From: Mesorhabditis belari
Taxonomy: Eukaryota; Nematoda; Chromadorea; Rhabditida; Rhabditidae
DNA: 64,000 nt
Assembly (NCBI GenBank): GCA_958450365.1
Contig: CAUEEP010000891.1
Span: 558,001-622,000 of the forward strand
Direction of reading: 5' to 3'
In this document: one piece after another, positions 32,691 to 44,700 of the stretch
Numbering within the stretch: the stretch's first letter is position 1
Layout: each line of letters opens with the position of its first letter
Position numbers and translations under genes: made by a program
Notes under the pieces: model-generated
The model's input: only the letters and a program-made list of their open reading frames with translations
What the model was told of the DNA's origin: nothing
Database searches by the model: none

Positions 32691-33175
32691 AAAAATTCTA
32701 ATTTGCTATCTAATTTGCTAGGCTCCACCTTCTTTTATTGACACTAAAAAAAGTTTATGTGAAAGAAAGTGCTCAAAGCGCTTCATCGAATGTTCATCAC
32801 TTTTGGTTCTTCAACTTCTTGCCCACTAGAAACCTACAAATCTGTCAAAAGCCTGCTTTAGAGAGTAAATGAGCCTTTTTATTGGTAAAAACTGGAGAAT
32901 TGGTGCAATAGTTATTTCTAAAATGAATAGGTGTACCAACTTTTTAGTTGCTAATCTAATAGTTCAAGGTTTAACTCACGATCGGAAAGAAGTGTCGAGT
33001 TACTTTTTCGCAATAAGGTTAGATGTTGTTAGATGTGTTAGACTAGTAGGTTAGATGTAACTTTTGTTATTCCTCGAGCAAGTTTCATTTTTCTACTAAC
33101 TTTTTGCAAACTATTTCCTTCTACCATCTATCAGTATTCCTTTATCTAAGACACAATAAAACCACAAACTTTTAG

Positions 33176-33790
33176 ATATTCGTGTGCAAAGTTGGACAGA
33201 TATCTTGATGGGTACATTCGATTGTGGCGTGAGCTGCAAGTCTGTCAGATAACAAATCATAAAAACGTGCATTCCCTATAGTTGTGTAGTGAAACTTTTT
33301 ATGGCTTCTAGATTGCAAAGTTTTACGAGTTTTACCCGGAATGGTCTGGGGAAAGCATTTCGCATATCTGGCTCGTATCAGAGGGATCGGGCATGACATT
33401 GAAGCAGTATTACGAGTTTGATTTCTTGAGCTGAATTATAGGGATTCCTTGAGTTGCAGAACTGCTAACGGCAAAAGGATCGATGTGAAAAAGTTGAGGA
33501 TAATACTTGCTCAAATACTCGAGGCACTCAGCTACCTACACAAGAAAGGGATAATGCATCGGGTTAGTGAAAACATGAAAATACCGAATTGGATTCTCAA
33601 ACTGATTAGGCTATTCGACCAGAAAACATTGGTCTTCAAGAAAACAACGATGGACTCGAACTTAGACTCTTTAACTTTGCTCGGTCCAGGTGGGAGAAGA
33701 TTAGTCAAACTAATTTGTTGGAAAAATTTCAGAGAGGTGAGCGTGAAGAGCGATTACACAAAGAATGTCGACACACCGGATTTGTTTTTT
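33176..33790 (+). pseudogene. PK1 pseudokinase, left-arm copy, 3' truncated
   Basis: Same exons as the 2-kb copy: alphaC region, SISHIW region, ILAQILEALSYLHKKGIMHR, and after the small intron AIRPENIGL and FNFARSR in place of the DFG segment. The text stops at VKSDYTKNVDTPD (33780), where block X begins. The rest of the C-lobe is missing. Confidence 0.7.
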
Positions 33791-34116
33791 TTCTTTTTAT
33801 ACTAAAATATTAATATTAAAGCAATATTAAATATTAAAATATAAAAACAGATGGTTGCCAAAAACAGACAAAAATGTATGATTTTTTTATGATCACCGGG
33901 GTGCGATTAATCCCCTCCCTTTAAGATAGGATGGAATGCCATTTTTTCAACGTAGCATGGGGTGAGAAACGAGTAAAATAGATAGTTCGATATTTTCTTA
34001 AAAACTAAAACCCTAGTACTATCTAACAATAAGTGGAAATCTGCAACATAAATGATTTCTATAAATTCTTGCCAAAAAAGAAGTGTTCTCAATTTTCTGG
34101 TGGATTTTTGCATTTT

Positions 34117-34180
34117 CTGGTGCACTCAATTCGTCATTTTCTCTTGGTGCCGCGAGGAAAATGATGAATGAGTGCGCCAG
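34117..34180. ncRNA. 64-nt hairpin, possible small-RNA precursor
   Basis: Stem of about 24 bp with two G-U type pairs and one bulged base around a 15-nt loop (arms CTGGTGCACTCAATTCGTCA and ATGATGAATGAGTGCGCCAG). It is kept, with changes mainly in loop and wobble positions, in the second block X copy at 59948-60011. Size suits a pre-miRNA, but a repeat-derived foldback is equally possible. Confidence 0.35.
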
Positions 34181-34358
34181 AGAGGGTGTGGTAATAAATT
34201 TCGGCACAAAGTACACCTTGGTCTTTGAATCGTTATTAATCTTTCAGAAAACCGAAGTGTCATCAAGGACGTGGTGAGAAATTCGAGCAAAGACTGGCTG
34301 AATTTTGAGCTGAAATGTTTACATTGTCGATTGGTTATTTCGAAGAATAAATGAACTA

Positions 34359-34877
34359 TTGGGTTGGTGTATTGAAAACTGCGGGCTATTGTCATATGTG
34401 ATAGTTTGAGCACTTTCTTCAAAAGAAACCCATTTTGGTGTCAATGGAAAAGTTGTAGAGAATCAAAAATCAAGCTTATATCCAAATTTTCAGAACGATT
34501 CAAAAACTGGTTTTCAAGAAATGCCCAATTTACGAATTTTCACAAAACTTGCATTTTAGGCGAAACTACTAAGTGTATCTTTTTGGAAATTTGGATATAA
34601 GCTTGATTTTTGATTCTCTACAACTTTTCCATTGACACCAAAATGGGTTTCTTTTGAAGAAAGTGCTCAAATTGGGACATTTCCAGTCCTCCATTTTTGA
34701 GTCTCACACTTGTCTCACACACGAACCAAAATCCTACTACGAAAGAGGAATCCGCAAATTGCCTGTAAAATGGGCAGAAGTCATCAATAATAATGGAAAT
34801 TATTTGGAATGAATTGATGGTTTTATGTTGAATAAATTTTAGTTCAAAGTCCCGCAGCTTTCAATTCACCAACTCAA
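34359..34877 (+). mobile_element. Mariner-derived element, filled site
   Basis: 519 bp, left end TTGGGTTGGTGTATTGAAAA, right end complementary to TTGAGTTGGTGAATTGAAAG, TA on both sides. Holds an internal inverted repeat of about 85 nt (GAGCACTTTCTTCAAAAGAA arms) and a mariner C-terminus (SYYERGIRKLPVKWAEVI, then NNGNYLE). The second block X copy has the empty site near 61075. Confidence 0.85.
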
Positions 34878-35685
34878 TATTATTGTTTTAAACGTAGAAA
34901 ATCTAAAACATTGCACAATTAGCGGATAGAGAAAAGCTCACCGAAAAATAATCGCCCCAATTTTCTTTTCTTTGACTTGAAGAGAGATGTTTGAGCAGAA
35001 TAATAGATGCACGTGCAAGAACTGCAAAAACAGAAGCTTTTTTTCAGTTTTCTAAGCAATTCAAATTGTTTTTAAACTAGAATTTTCTTCCGCTCGCTAA
35101 TAAATCGTTTTCTAAAATGTGACGACTTTCTAAAGCTACCGTAATCAATTTTTATAAAGCTCTCCCAAATTTCGAGCAGACTTGCTGACAAACCACTAGC
35201 TTCTTGCCTGACTTTATTTACCTGGCTCTGAAAAATCCATGAACTAAAAAGCTCAGAGATAACTTTTTATAAGAACAGCTAGCAAATGTCTAACTTATTT
35301 TATAAATATGAAATGTTATATAGAGATTTAAAGCCCGAAATCTTGGCTCCATTTACAGGGTGCAACGTTGAATAACGCAACGACTCGTTCTTTGATTTCC
35401 TCTGATAGATTGGAATGTATTGGCATTCTAAAACATATCAGAATTAGAAAAAAAATAGAAGGGCTTTGGACTCCAAACTTTTGGACCCAAAAGACCCAGA
35501 ATATGAGGCAAAATTTTTGATTTGGAAAGCGTTGGAAAGCATGCTAGCCAAGGTAATGCTCTGAAAAAGCCATCTAACATTGACCAATTTACCATCTAGC
35601 AATTTTGCTAGACGAATTTAGCATTTAGCAACACAAAGTTCAATCCAGACTAGGAAAAATAGCATTATAAATATTTTTAAGTTCT

Positions 35686-37067
35686 GTTTACCTATTAAGA
35701 AGTGTATTCCAATCAAAAATTAGAGAAGTAGTCGAAAACATCGTATCGATTTTTGGAACCTTTGGCCCTCCACAAATTCTTCAGACAGGTAAGCTATTTT
35801 TAAAAATAAATCGGAATTTTTCATGAAATTTATTGCATTTTTGCATTTTTTGATGGGGCTATAGGAGGGAGGGGGGGGGGGGGGGGGGGTAAAATAAAAA
35901 CTATAGCACCTTTTTTTATTTTTGCTTTTAGACAATGGCAGAGAGTTTGCAAATAAACTCTTGGAAGAAGCCGTCGCTCAATGGCCCGGTTGCAAGATCG
36001 TTCACGGGAAACCGCGCGATCACAAGGAAGTGTAGAACAAGCAAACGTGGATATCGAGGTTAGTTTGGCTGCTCATAAAAATACTTGTGGTCGTTTAGGA
36101 TATCTTGAGCGTTCATCAAAGAGAAACAAAAACTACCGAATGGGCCCGATTTTTGCCCTTGATTCAATATCGTAAAAACATCAGGTAACTTTAGTTTTTT
36201 TGGAAATTTAAATTTTGTCGATAGATTTCATTCCGGTAGAAATTTCCTGAATTCGCAAATCAGAGGAATAATGACGCCGAATTTCAACTTGGGATTGTTG
36301 GTCCAATGCTTGATTTGCTTCTTAAAATATTTACTAAACATTATTTGGCTTTAGGTGTTCAAAAAGATGAGGAGCAAGCGGAAATCGATTGTCTACACGA
36401 TTCGATTATGATGGAAAGACATGGAGCCCATTCTGCTCAGAGAATCAGGCACGAAAGATGCTTCACGCCAGTGAACAAAGGTACTTTTGCGTTTTCAATG
36501 TTTTCATTATGATTACTTCTAGATTTGCACCAATTGATGTTGGACAAAATGTTTTGATGCCAATTCCTTGTGTCGATCGACCCAAGATTGGACCACGAAA
36601 TTTGATGGGAGTCGTCACAGGTACTTTTAAATTTATTTCTAAAGGTAAAAAGAAATTCTAGCCGTAACTGATGGTTTTTACTCGATCGGGAGACAAAATG
36701 GGCATCTTCGGCAAACATTCACTAGGAATCAACTGGCTCCATGTGGAGCTGAATTCTTCTCGATCAATTCAATTCCGGACGGGGAGACATCGTTGAGACC
36801 TGCTGTTGGGGCAGCATCGATCTCTGGGAGCCAAGGTAAGTACATTTATTTGCACTTATAATCTTGTTAATCTTTCTTTTTTCTTTTTCTTACAAATTCA
36901 AATGTTTTTACCTCAGCTAAAATATTATAATTTTAGGTCACGCTCATTGCTTGTGCCTGAGCGGATGTACGATAAATCGATGTGCTTCTCGAAAGAAGAG
37001 TCTACTTTTCAACTCAAGATGCCACCATGCAAGAAGTTTTACTAACAAGTGATCTTTTCGTTTCTTG
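35686..37067 (+). pseudogene. KRBA2/SCAND3-like integrase gene with introns
   Basis: Exons joined by introns of about 40-145 nt read a retroviral-type integrase core of the class found in animal KRBA2/SCAND3-like genes and Ginger-type transposons. VVENIVSIFGTFGPPQILQT leads into DNGREFANKLLEEAV (second catalytic D), then KIVHGKPR, and after a 4-base-type deletion SQGSVEQANVDIE (catalytic E). Later exons read WARFLPLIQYRKNI, VGQNVLMPIPCVDR, GPRNLMGVVT and GRQNGHLRQTFTRNQL. The last exon (about 36936-37067) is cysteine-rich with CLCLSGCTINRC and NSRCHH, the tail expected for this family. The upstream part with the first aspartate was not found. The frameshift at about 36010 suggests a pseudogene. 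It lies at the centre of the inverted duplication. Confidence 0.7.
35789..35932 (+). other. Intron with 19-base G run
   Basis: An intron between LQT and DNGREF of the integrase gene contains GGAGGGA followed by an uninterrupted run of 19 G (35871-35889). On this strand it could form a G-quadruplex in RNA or DNA. Run length may vary or be mis-assembled. Confidence 0.6.
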
Positions 37068-37556
37068 TTTTGGCTCTTTTCAATTTCAGAATGACGCTTT
37101 CAGTAACATGCATTATGTGCGTAGTAAAAAGAGGTTTTGTTTAAGTTGATTGTTGTTTGACTTTGTTTTTCATTTAGTTTGTTTGTTATCTTGTATCTTG
37201 TATCTTGAAATTCAGTCAGTTGCTAACTAATTTTATTAATGTTGTTAATGGTTGTATTGCGGATAAAAATGAGTTTATGTCAATCAATCTTTTTAAAAAA
37301 CTAGTTTTTGATAAAGGCTAACCAAGGCGCAACAATTGTGTAAGTATAGTTCAGTGTGCCAGATAGCTAGTGATTCTAGTTTTGTATCGTCCGCAAAACT
37401 GAAACCCCTTCTGAAAACCCTTCAATTCTTTTTGTTCCTTTCCATTTGAGTAAAAAGCTCAATAATTTATCTAAAGTTAAGAATTCATTTGATTGTTTTT
37501 TTGATTGTTTTTCTGATGATTTATGCCTAAATGTTTAACAAATTGTTCAAAATCGT
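37068..37556. other. No gene recognised
   Basis: Stretch between the integrase tail and the end of PK1 on the other strand; TTGTATCTTGTATCTTG short repeat near 37195. It may hold the 3' UTRs of both converging genes. No frame is supportable. Confidence 0.4.
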
Positions 37557-39959
37557 TTAATATTTTCTCTTAATCTCAGCATCGAGCAGATCAATGTCAA
37601 AAGATAGTCTCGTGCGGCCGGCTTTCAAATCCTTCAACAGGGTGCAATTCTCCAACGAAACCGTTGTTGGAAGATCAGCTTCAGCATCAATTTCCATGGG
37701 CTCGCCCATCTAAATATTCAATATAAAACGCTCACCTAACGCTAATCAAATTCTTTAATTAAAGTGGAATGAATTCTAAATTTAAGCATTTTCTGTTGGA
37801 GTAACTTTGGGAGCAACGTTTAGAATTACTCACGGATGGTCGAAGAAACTTATGCTTGAGGCACACGTCAGCGGAGAGCCGCTTCTTTGGATCCACCAAC
37901 AACATTTGAGTGATTAAATCGCAAAGTGAGTTCACTGGAAAAGCAGAATTAGGGAATCATTTTCAGAGAAATCTTTTTGCGATACTGTTTTATTTGAAAT
38001 TTTCAAAAAACCCAATGGTACACAGAAGCTTTTTTTGAGAATTTTTTGCCACTATGCCTAGCTGATCTCCAAAATCTCGTTGAATAAACCTTCTTCTTCG
38101 TTTCCATTTACCAAGGTAATTTTTCTTTTCAAGTCGGCAGACAACGATCCTTCACGGCTAAAAGTCTGCTTTATAAGTTTACCAAGTGAAAAGTCTGACT
38201 TCAATTTAGATAGATCAGGCTGCACACCAAGAACTTCAAATATTCTGTCCAAAACTGCACATTCGCCGCCTCTTCTTCTCACCTAAAAATCTATTGTATA
38301 TCCTTGTCTAAATGAATTTTGGAATGAATTTAGAGATCTTTTTAACACATTGACGATCAGCCGCTTTTCACAAAACTGCCGCCTGGGCCAGAGCGCTTTT
38401 ATTAGTCAACCAGCGGAAAACGTTCACTTCATGGTGTTTCCCGCTTCCGCGGAGGCGGGGAATCCATTCGGGGTCTTCGGGACGGGTTCGCGGAACGTGC
38501 ATAGTTTAAAGGAGCCATGTAAAGTACCTTCCGCTAATAATTATCTTGCTATTCCTTAAACCATGATTCTCGAGCGCTCTTCGAACACACTCAACCCGTT
38601 CCTGTTAGTTTTCTTTCTTTAAAATGACTAAAACTACCGTAACTCATGTTAAGCCGCGCCCCTTTTTTAAAAATGGACCTGAAAGGTAGATTTCAGAAGA
38701 CCCCCGGAGCAAAATATTGCGCGCAAAAGCTGCATACTTTGCCTTTTAACCGATAGAGCGAACGCAATTACGGAACATCGCGTTTGCGCACAGACAGACA
38801 GACATACGGACGTGTCTTCTGCTTTTTATAGTAGATTACGACAAAAATTGGAATCCGGGGGTCTTTAGGGGCGCTCTATCCGAGTTCGACTTCAAATATA
38901 TATTATTATAACCAAATGATACTGATTTTGGCAAAAATCACTTATAAAATAATAATTTTAATAATTTTAATAATAATTTCAATAATTTTTATAAAAACAT
39001 GGAATTGGAAAAGATATATAACTTTAAAACAAAACAAAAATCGAATGCGAGGCTGTTCGCTACACCGAAAAAATTGCAATCGAAGTTGAGAGTATTTTCA
39101 TTCCGGATAATATTCGTATCACATAAGTCCCAATTTGTTAAGGGTTTTCTTTTTTCTTTAGCAGTTATTTTATTCAGCATTCCGTTTTTGAAGCTAAGTA
39201 AATCGAACCTTATTTGCTACTTCGATTTCGTCTCCGGTTATCTGAAAAAGTTTCGGTCCAGGGAAAGCATCTAGAATCGTCAGTGCCGTCGACCAAATAT
39301 CAATCTTCGAATCATAATTTTCATAATTCCGTAGTTGCTCAATGGTTTTGTAAAAATTCGGTGTGTCGACATTCTTTGAGTAATCGCTCTTCAAGCTCAC
39401 CTCTCTGAAATTTTCCCAACAAATTTGTTTGACTAATCATCTCCCACCTGGACAGACCAAAGTTAAAGAGTTTGAGTACGAGTCGACCGTTGTTTTCTTG
39501 AACACCAATGTTTTCTGGTCGAATAGCCTGATCAGTTTGAGAATCCGTTCTTTATTTTCATGTTTTCACTAACCCGATGCATTATCCCTTTCTTGTGTAG
39601 GTAGCTGAGCGCCTCGAGTATTTGAGCAAGTATTATCCTCAACTTTTCCACATCGATCCCTTTGCCGTTAACGGCTCTGCAACTCAAGGAATCTCTATGA
39701 TTTAGCTCAAGGAATCAAACTCGTAATACTGCTTCAATGTCATATCCGATCCCTCTGATACTAGCCAGATATGCGAAATGCTTTGCTCAGACCATTCCGG
39801 GAAAAACTCGTAAAACTTTGCAATCTAGAAGCCAAAAAAGTTTCACTATACAACTATAGGGAATGCACGTTTTTATGATTTGTCATCTGGCAGACTTGCA
39901 GCTCACGCCACAGCCGAATGTACCCATCAAGAGATTTGTCCAGCTTTTCACACGAATAT
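37557..39959 (-). CDS. PK1 pseudokinase gene, right-arm copy
   Basis: Best-kept copy of the gene also at 2043-5484 and 33176-33790. From 39959 downward: alphaC-type exon; exon with AVNGKGIDVEKLRIILAQ and EALSYLHKKGIMHR; after a small intron AIRPENIGV and LFNFGLSR (HRD aspartate replaced by A, DFG by NFG); an activation and alphaF exon ending IDIWSTALTILDAF (39194-39400); an exon reading RRRGGECAVLDRIFEVLGVQ (38058-38282); C-lobe LLVDPKKRLSADVCLKHKFL (about 37850-37920); and last exon DLPTTVSLENCTLL ... DIDLLDAEIKRKY with stop at 37557. Loss of the catalytic aspartate in all three copies indicates a pseudokinase by descent. Its N-terminal exon and glycine loop are not identified. Probably a cytoplasmic scaffold or regulator; the family is unknown. 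Confidence 0.65.
38697..38875. mobile_element. Small MITE-like insertion in PK1 intron
   Basis: Ends AAGACCCCCGGAGCAAAATA and the complement of AAGACCCCCGGATTCCAATT, about 175 bp apart. The GATAGAGCGAACGCAATTAC and CGTTTGCGCA interior recurs at about 60160-60200. No frame. Confidence 0.5.
39000..39110. mobile_element. Remnant of the 2890-4129 mariner end
   Basis: GCTACACCGAAAAAATTGCA and GTATTTTCATTCCGG are the inverted left end of the mariner in PK1 copy 1. The insertion therefore predates the copying of PK1, and the right copy later lost its body. Confidence 0.65.
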
Positions 39960-40758
39960 CTAAAAGTTTGTGGTTTTACTGTGTCTTCTGTGTTAAAAAA
40001 GCGACACATCTAACACTACCAGTCTAACAAATTTAACAACATCTAACCTTATTGCGAAAAAGTAACTCGACGTTTCTTTCCGATCGCGAGTTAAACCTTG
40101 AACTATTAGATTGGCAACTTGAAAGTTGGTACACTTATTCATTGCACTTTTTGGAAACACCTAGTGCACCAATGAATCTACAGTTTTTACCAATAAAAAG
40201 GCTCACTCATTCTCTAAAACAGGCTTTGTACGGATTTAGAAAAGCTTCGGTTTTGTAGGTTTCTAGTGGCAAGAAGTTGAAGAGCCAAAAGAGCCAAAAA
40301 TGATGAACATTCGATGAAGCGCTTTGAGCACTTTCTTTTACATAAACTCATTTTAGTGTCAATAAAAGAAGGTTGTTCGGAGCTTCTTCCGATAAAGTTT
40401 ATTTCTCTTTGAAATCTATCGATCAATGTTCCCTCTGAATCATGCTTTTCTCCAAAATCTTCCCACGATTTCCCCAGCCATAAGCTAGCCAAAACATAGA
40501 CATTTCTAAAACATTTCCCCTCAACTTTTCGGTATTTAAACCCTTCGGTGCTTTAATAAATATTCTGCCTGAACCAAGGGATAGAGACACATTCTATCCC
40601 GAACAAAGGTAGAGCATAGCAAATTAGATAAATAGCCAAATTTTCAGCTAGATCTAATCAATAGCTTTTGTTATAGTTCCATTCGAAGAATTTTTCCGAA
40701 AAACTTGAATTTTTGCTCAAATTCATCTCAAAAGTTACCCAAATTTATCTTAAATTAT

Positions 40759-41606
40759 TAGGTTGAGGAAAAAGTAATGTCGGTTTTTGTCACAAAACTG
40801 TTTATTGCTAAAAACATACACAAACGTACATCAATCAATGAGATATTCTCCATCATTATTGATGACTTGTTCCCAACTTCGTCGCAAGTTCCTGATCCCA
40901 TCTTCAAAAAAATGGGAAGTTTTCGAGCCAAAATAAGTGTCGACTGCTTTTTTGATCTGTGCATGATTCTCGAACTTTTCTCCCATAAGAAAACTCTTCA
41001 ACGACCGAAACAAAAAAATAATCTGATGGGGCCAGGTCCGAACTATAAGGTGCGTGGGCCAGAAGTTCCCAATCAAGTTCGTCAATTTTTTGGTGAGTGA
41101 TTTTTGCAGTGTGAGGTTTTGCATTATCACGCAAAAATAGCACTTTTGACGTCAACGCCCAATTTCTTTAAAGCCTCTTAACTCTCATCAACTGTTTTGA
41201 ATAAAGATCAGCGGTGGCAATTTCTCCCGGATTTAACAACTCATAATACACCAAAACTTTTGTATTCCACCAACAGTAAAGCATAAGTTTCTTTCGATGA
41301 ATATCGGGGTTTGAAGTTGGTTGTGGGGGTTGATTTTGAATATCGGTTGAATATCGGATTTTGAAGTTTGTTCGGGGGGTCTAGGGAAAGCCACTGATTT
41401 TTGCGCTTCACATTCTCATATTGAATCCATGTTTCATCAGATGTTAGAATTCTTCCCCAAAAATCATGAGATTTGCCTATTTGAAGCAGAGTAGAGCTAA
41501 CAATAACACGAGTTGTTTTGTTGAAAAAATCGTAAAAGCAAAGAACTGGAAGATTGCCAACAACGGGAATGCAAAACCGACATTACTTTTTCCTCAACTT
41601 AATAGA
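40759..41606 (-). mobile_element. Mariner with internal deletion
   Basis: Ends TTAGGTTGAGGAAAAAGTAA and the complement of TTAAGTTGAGGAAAAAGTAA. The minus strand reads VLFLRDNAKPHTAKIT, ELLAHAPYSSDLAPSD (the DD34D region) and the C-terminal SWEQVINNDGEYLID. About 850 bp, whereas mariners are usually ~1.3 kb, so the N-terminal half is deleted. It lies between PK2 and PK1. Confidence 0.85.
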
Positions 41607-41715
41607 TAATATACAACTTTGATTTAGAGAAGTCTAATTCAATTGACGTATTAAATATGTTTTATGGAAAATACGAAAAAGTGCACCAACTTTCAAGTTG
41701 CCAATCTAATAGAAA

Positions 41716-44700
41716 AGAAAAGAAGCAACAACCTTTTGCAAGCCACCCGTTTCCAGCCCGGACTGGCTTTGTTATACTCTCCAACAAAGTTCACACCAAT
41801 GTCGACGCACGGCAGGTAGAGAAAAGCGAAGCTAAAGAAAGTTAAAACATTTTCAAAGCTGTAATTTCTTACAGAGTATCGTAGTAGTCTTTGTGGGTGA
41901 TCACTTGGAGTTCGATTGGATGTGATAAGCATTTGTGCATTTGATGAGCTTGATTTGGAAGTGTTTTATTCTAAAATAAAGTGTAATGAGTGATGGAAAG
42001 TCTCAATTACTTTGGAAGAAAAGTCTAAGCTAAAAGATAAGGACAACAAACTTGCGAGTATCCCTGTGGAATTCGGAAGTCTTGTCGTGATTCGTCTTTG
42101 CTTTTATAGAAAGCATTTATGTAGTTCTCGGGCTTGAATCTCTCGATTGGAGCTCTTTGATTAGGCATCTATAGAATGGATTCAAACTATTTATTCAATC
42201 AAAACTTACCGATTGTCGGTTTCCATTTGGTTCAATGTGAAAGTTGATTCTGGCAGTTGGTGTTTCTAACAATCTCCACAGAATAGCTTTGTTTCTCGCA
42301 TTCTTCGACCTCCATGCCTTATCGTCCTTTGGCTGATCGAAGGAAAATTCTCGATCGTATCTTTTCTTAAAGAAGCTTTTCTCTTAAAAGAGTAAAATCT
42401 TTTTCTACATTAGCATCTGTGAGAGAAAAATGCTCCAGACATTCTTTTGCACTGAAGTAATTTGGTGGGGTCACGTTTTCATTCTTTGCGATCATTCTGT
42501 TGAGCAAGTCGTTTAGGCTGACGTCTAAAAAGTGCTTTGTTAATGCGAAGCTCTATGCAAACAGCTACCTAAAAGATTTTCGTTGTTTAGCATCTCCTTG
42601 ACTAATTCGGCTGTTGCTATCAGATCTCTTTTTACTGAGACCTCATTTTTTCCGTCGCTGAATTTGTTTTTTCGCTGCAAGTATCGCAAATTAGCTTACC
42701 CCGAAACGTGATAACTGAGCAACTTTATCAAGTGCTTTTTTTCATTGATACCAAAACTTGATGAAGCGATGTTCTAGAGACTTTTCTTACAAAAATTAAA
42801 TTATTGAATAGCATTACAGCATGCACGATCCCTTCGGTGTGAAGATATGAGAGTGCTTGAAGTATCTGAACAAGTATCCACGCAATGTTTCCAGACGAGA
42901 GTCTCTCATTCTTGTTACGTAGGTCCCTAAAAATATCATGAAGTGTCAATTTGTTTAATTTTTAGTACTCGAGGTACTGAGCCAGTGTCGATGGCATTCG
43001 TTCGGACACCAGGCAAATATGAGAGACGACACCGTCAGCATCGATCTCTGGGTACACTTCATAGTAGGTCACAATCTACAATCTCAATCTACGATCTACA
43101 ATCTACAAATCTACAAAATCTACAAATTTTATTGAGAGCGTAGCGACAGGAAGAACGCAACACTCATATTTGGAGCGTGGTCCTTTCAAATCATTGTCAA
43201 ATAAAGCATTCTAAAAAGTCTGCTTTTCATGTTTCATTCCAAAATTTTCAAGCATCATTAACTGAATAGCTTGAAATGTGACAACTTTATCAAGTGCTTT
43301 ATTTGATTATTGAAGATTATTTGAAAAGAGCACACTCTACTCACATTGTTGTGCGCACGAAACCGGGCACTCTCAATCTCCTCGTTCAGCTGCCGGCATT
43401 TCCTGATCATTTCCCTTTTATCAGCATCAGCATTTCCTAGCTTAACTCTAAAATTTTCACATTTTGACATCAAATACCATGCAACAACCGTCTAATGTAC
43501 ACTTTTTTTAGGTCGAGTTCGAAATTTCCGCTTTTCATCGGAGCGTCGAATCTTTTGTTCTTGGTGATAAACGAGTTATCGAGAATGGCTTCGCTAAACT
43601 TCTTTATCTACAATGAAACGAAGAGCCGGATCTAGCAAGTCTTGCTTCACCTACATGAGGTCTTCATCGTCGTGCGATAGCTTTTGGACAGTATTCATTC
43701 CCTTAAAATAACACTTTGTTTAGTTCGATCATTCAAGAATGATTCATTTAAAGCAGTTGATTATTTCAGACTCATTTGCTTACAGGGAAACCCTTTGAAG
43801 TTAGCTTTGTGGAGTGATCTGATTCCCAGGTGGCAACACCTTCTGGTTAACGCCATTACAAAAGCGACATGCTTCGAAACTTGGCAAACATGCATTTACC
43901 CAGTCTCACAGTGAGACTCTTCCGTTTTTATTCTTAAGAATTATTTTTAACAAATTTGAATATTTTTAAATATTCTATTGTTCACAGGGTTCAACTATGC
44001 GAAAAAATATAAAAATTTGCAACACTTTAGAAACCAGACGTAAAAGTCGCTGGCTTTCATGGTGGCTAAAAATCTCTTCAATCAGATTTCAGGGAAAGAA
44101 TTCGAACCAGGGACAAAGAAGACAAATTCGGGTCCAACGCGCTAACACACTATTCACTGGGCCACTGAAGAACATTGATATCTGGGCATCAAGGCTTTAA
44201 GTTGTCTAGCTTGCTGTTTAGCAAAACTGACCGAGACTTTGAAGGTTTATATCTCGAAAATGGCTTATGATAAGTTAGATTTGAAAGCAGTTTCGGGATG
44301 GCGTTAACCAGGGGGTGTTGGCACCTGGGAATCAGCTCACTCCACAAAGCTAACTTCAAAGGGCTTTTCTGTTAGAACATTTTTGTCGGTTTGTTCAGAC
44401 ATTGATTAAAACGTAAACTATTAATAGACCAGCTATTTGGCTCGATTGGATTCAAGGTAAAACCGAACAGTACCGAATTCCCTTAGTCAGTTCGTTTTGT
44501 CTTCTTGTTTAACATCATAAATATTATAAATAGTTCTGACAAAATCCAAGAAAATGAAGAAATTCTTTACAAAGCCCAGTCTGGTCAGTTAAGACTAGGG
44601 ACTTCTCGAGAACCAGGTCAACAACGTGACTCACTGACTTCACTCACTTCAACTTTGTAGCCTGGTGGAACTCGGATCTTCTGATTGTTCTGATCTTTAA

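Larger units (their letters stand above)
33829..35475. repeat. Block X, copy 1 (direct repeat of 59690-61690)
   Basis: Begins AATATTAAAATATAAAAAC and shares long blocks, in the same orientation, with 59690-61690, including GATCACCGGGG, a 64-nt hairpin (34117-34180), AAAGCTCACC and GGTGCAACGTTGAATAACGC. Differences: this copy holds the mariner MITE 34359-34877, while the other holds mariner pieces at 60190-60972. The 3' part (35360-35470, minus strand) reads MPIHSNLSEEIKERVVALFN, a Tc-type transposase start. Confidence 0.7.

Noticed and set aside
35720..35935. Minus-strand frame with a proline run
   Set aside because: The prolines come from the 19-base G run inside an integrase-gene intron; no coding support.
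35930..37067. Integrase taken as a retrovirus or LTR retrotransposon
   Set aside because: No LTRs, gag, protease or reverse transcriptase nearby; the PIPCVDR/GPRN and Cys-rich tail fit the KRBA2/SCAND3-like cellular or Ginger-type class.
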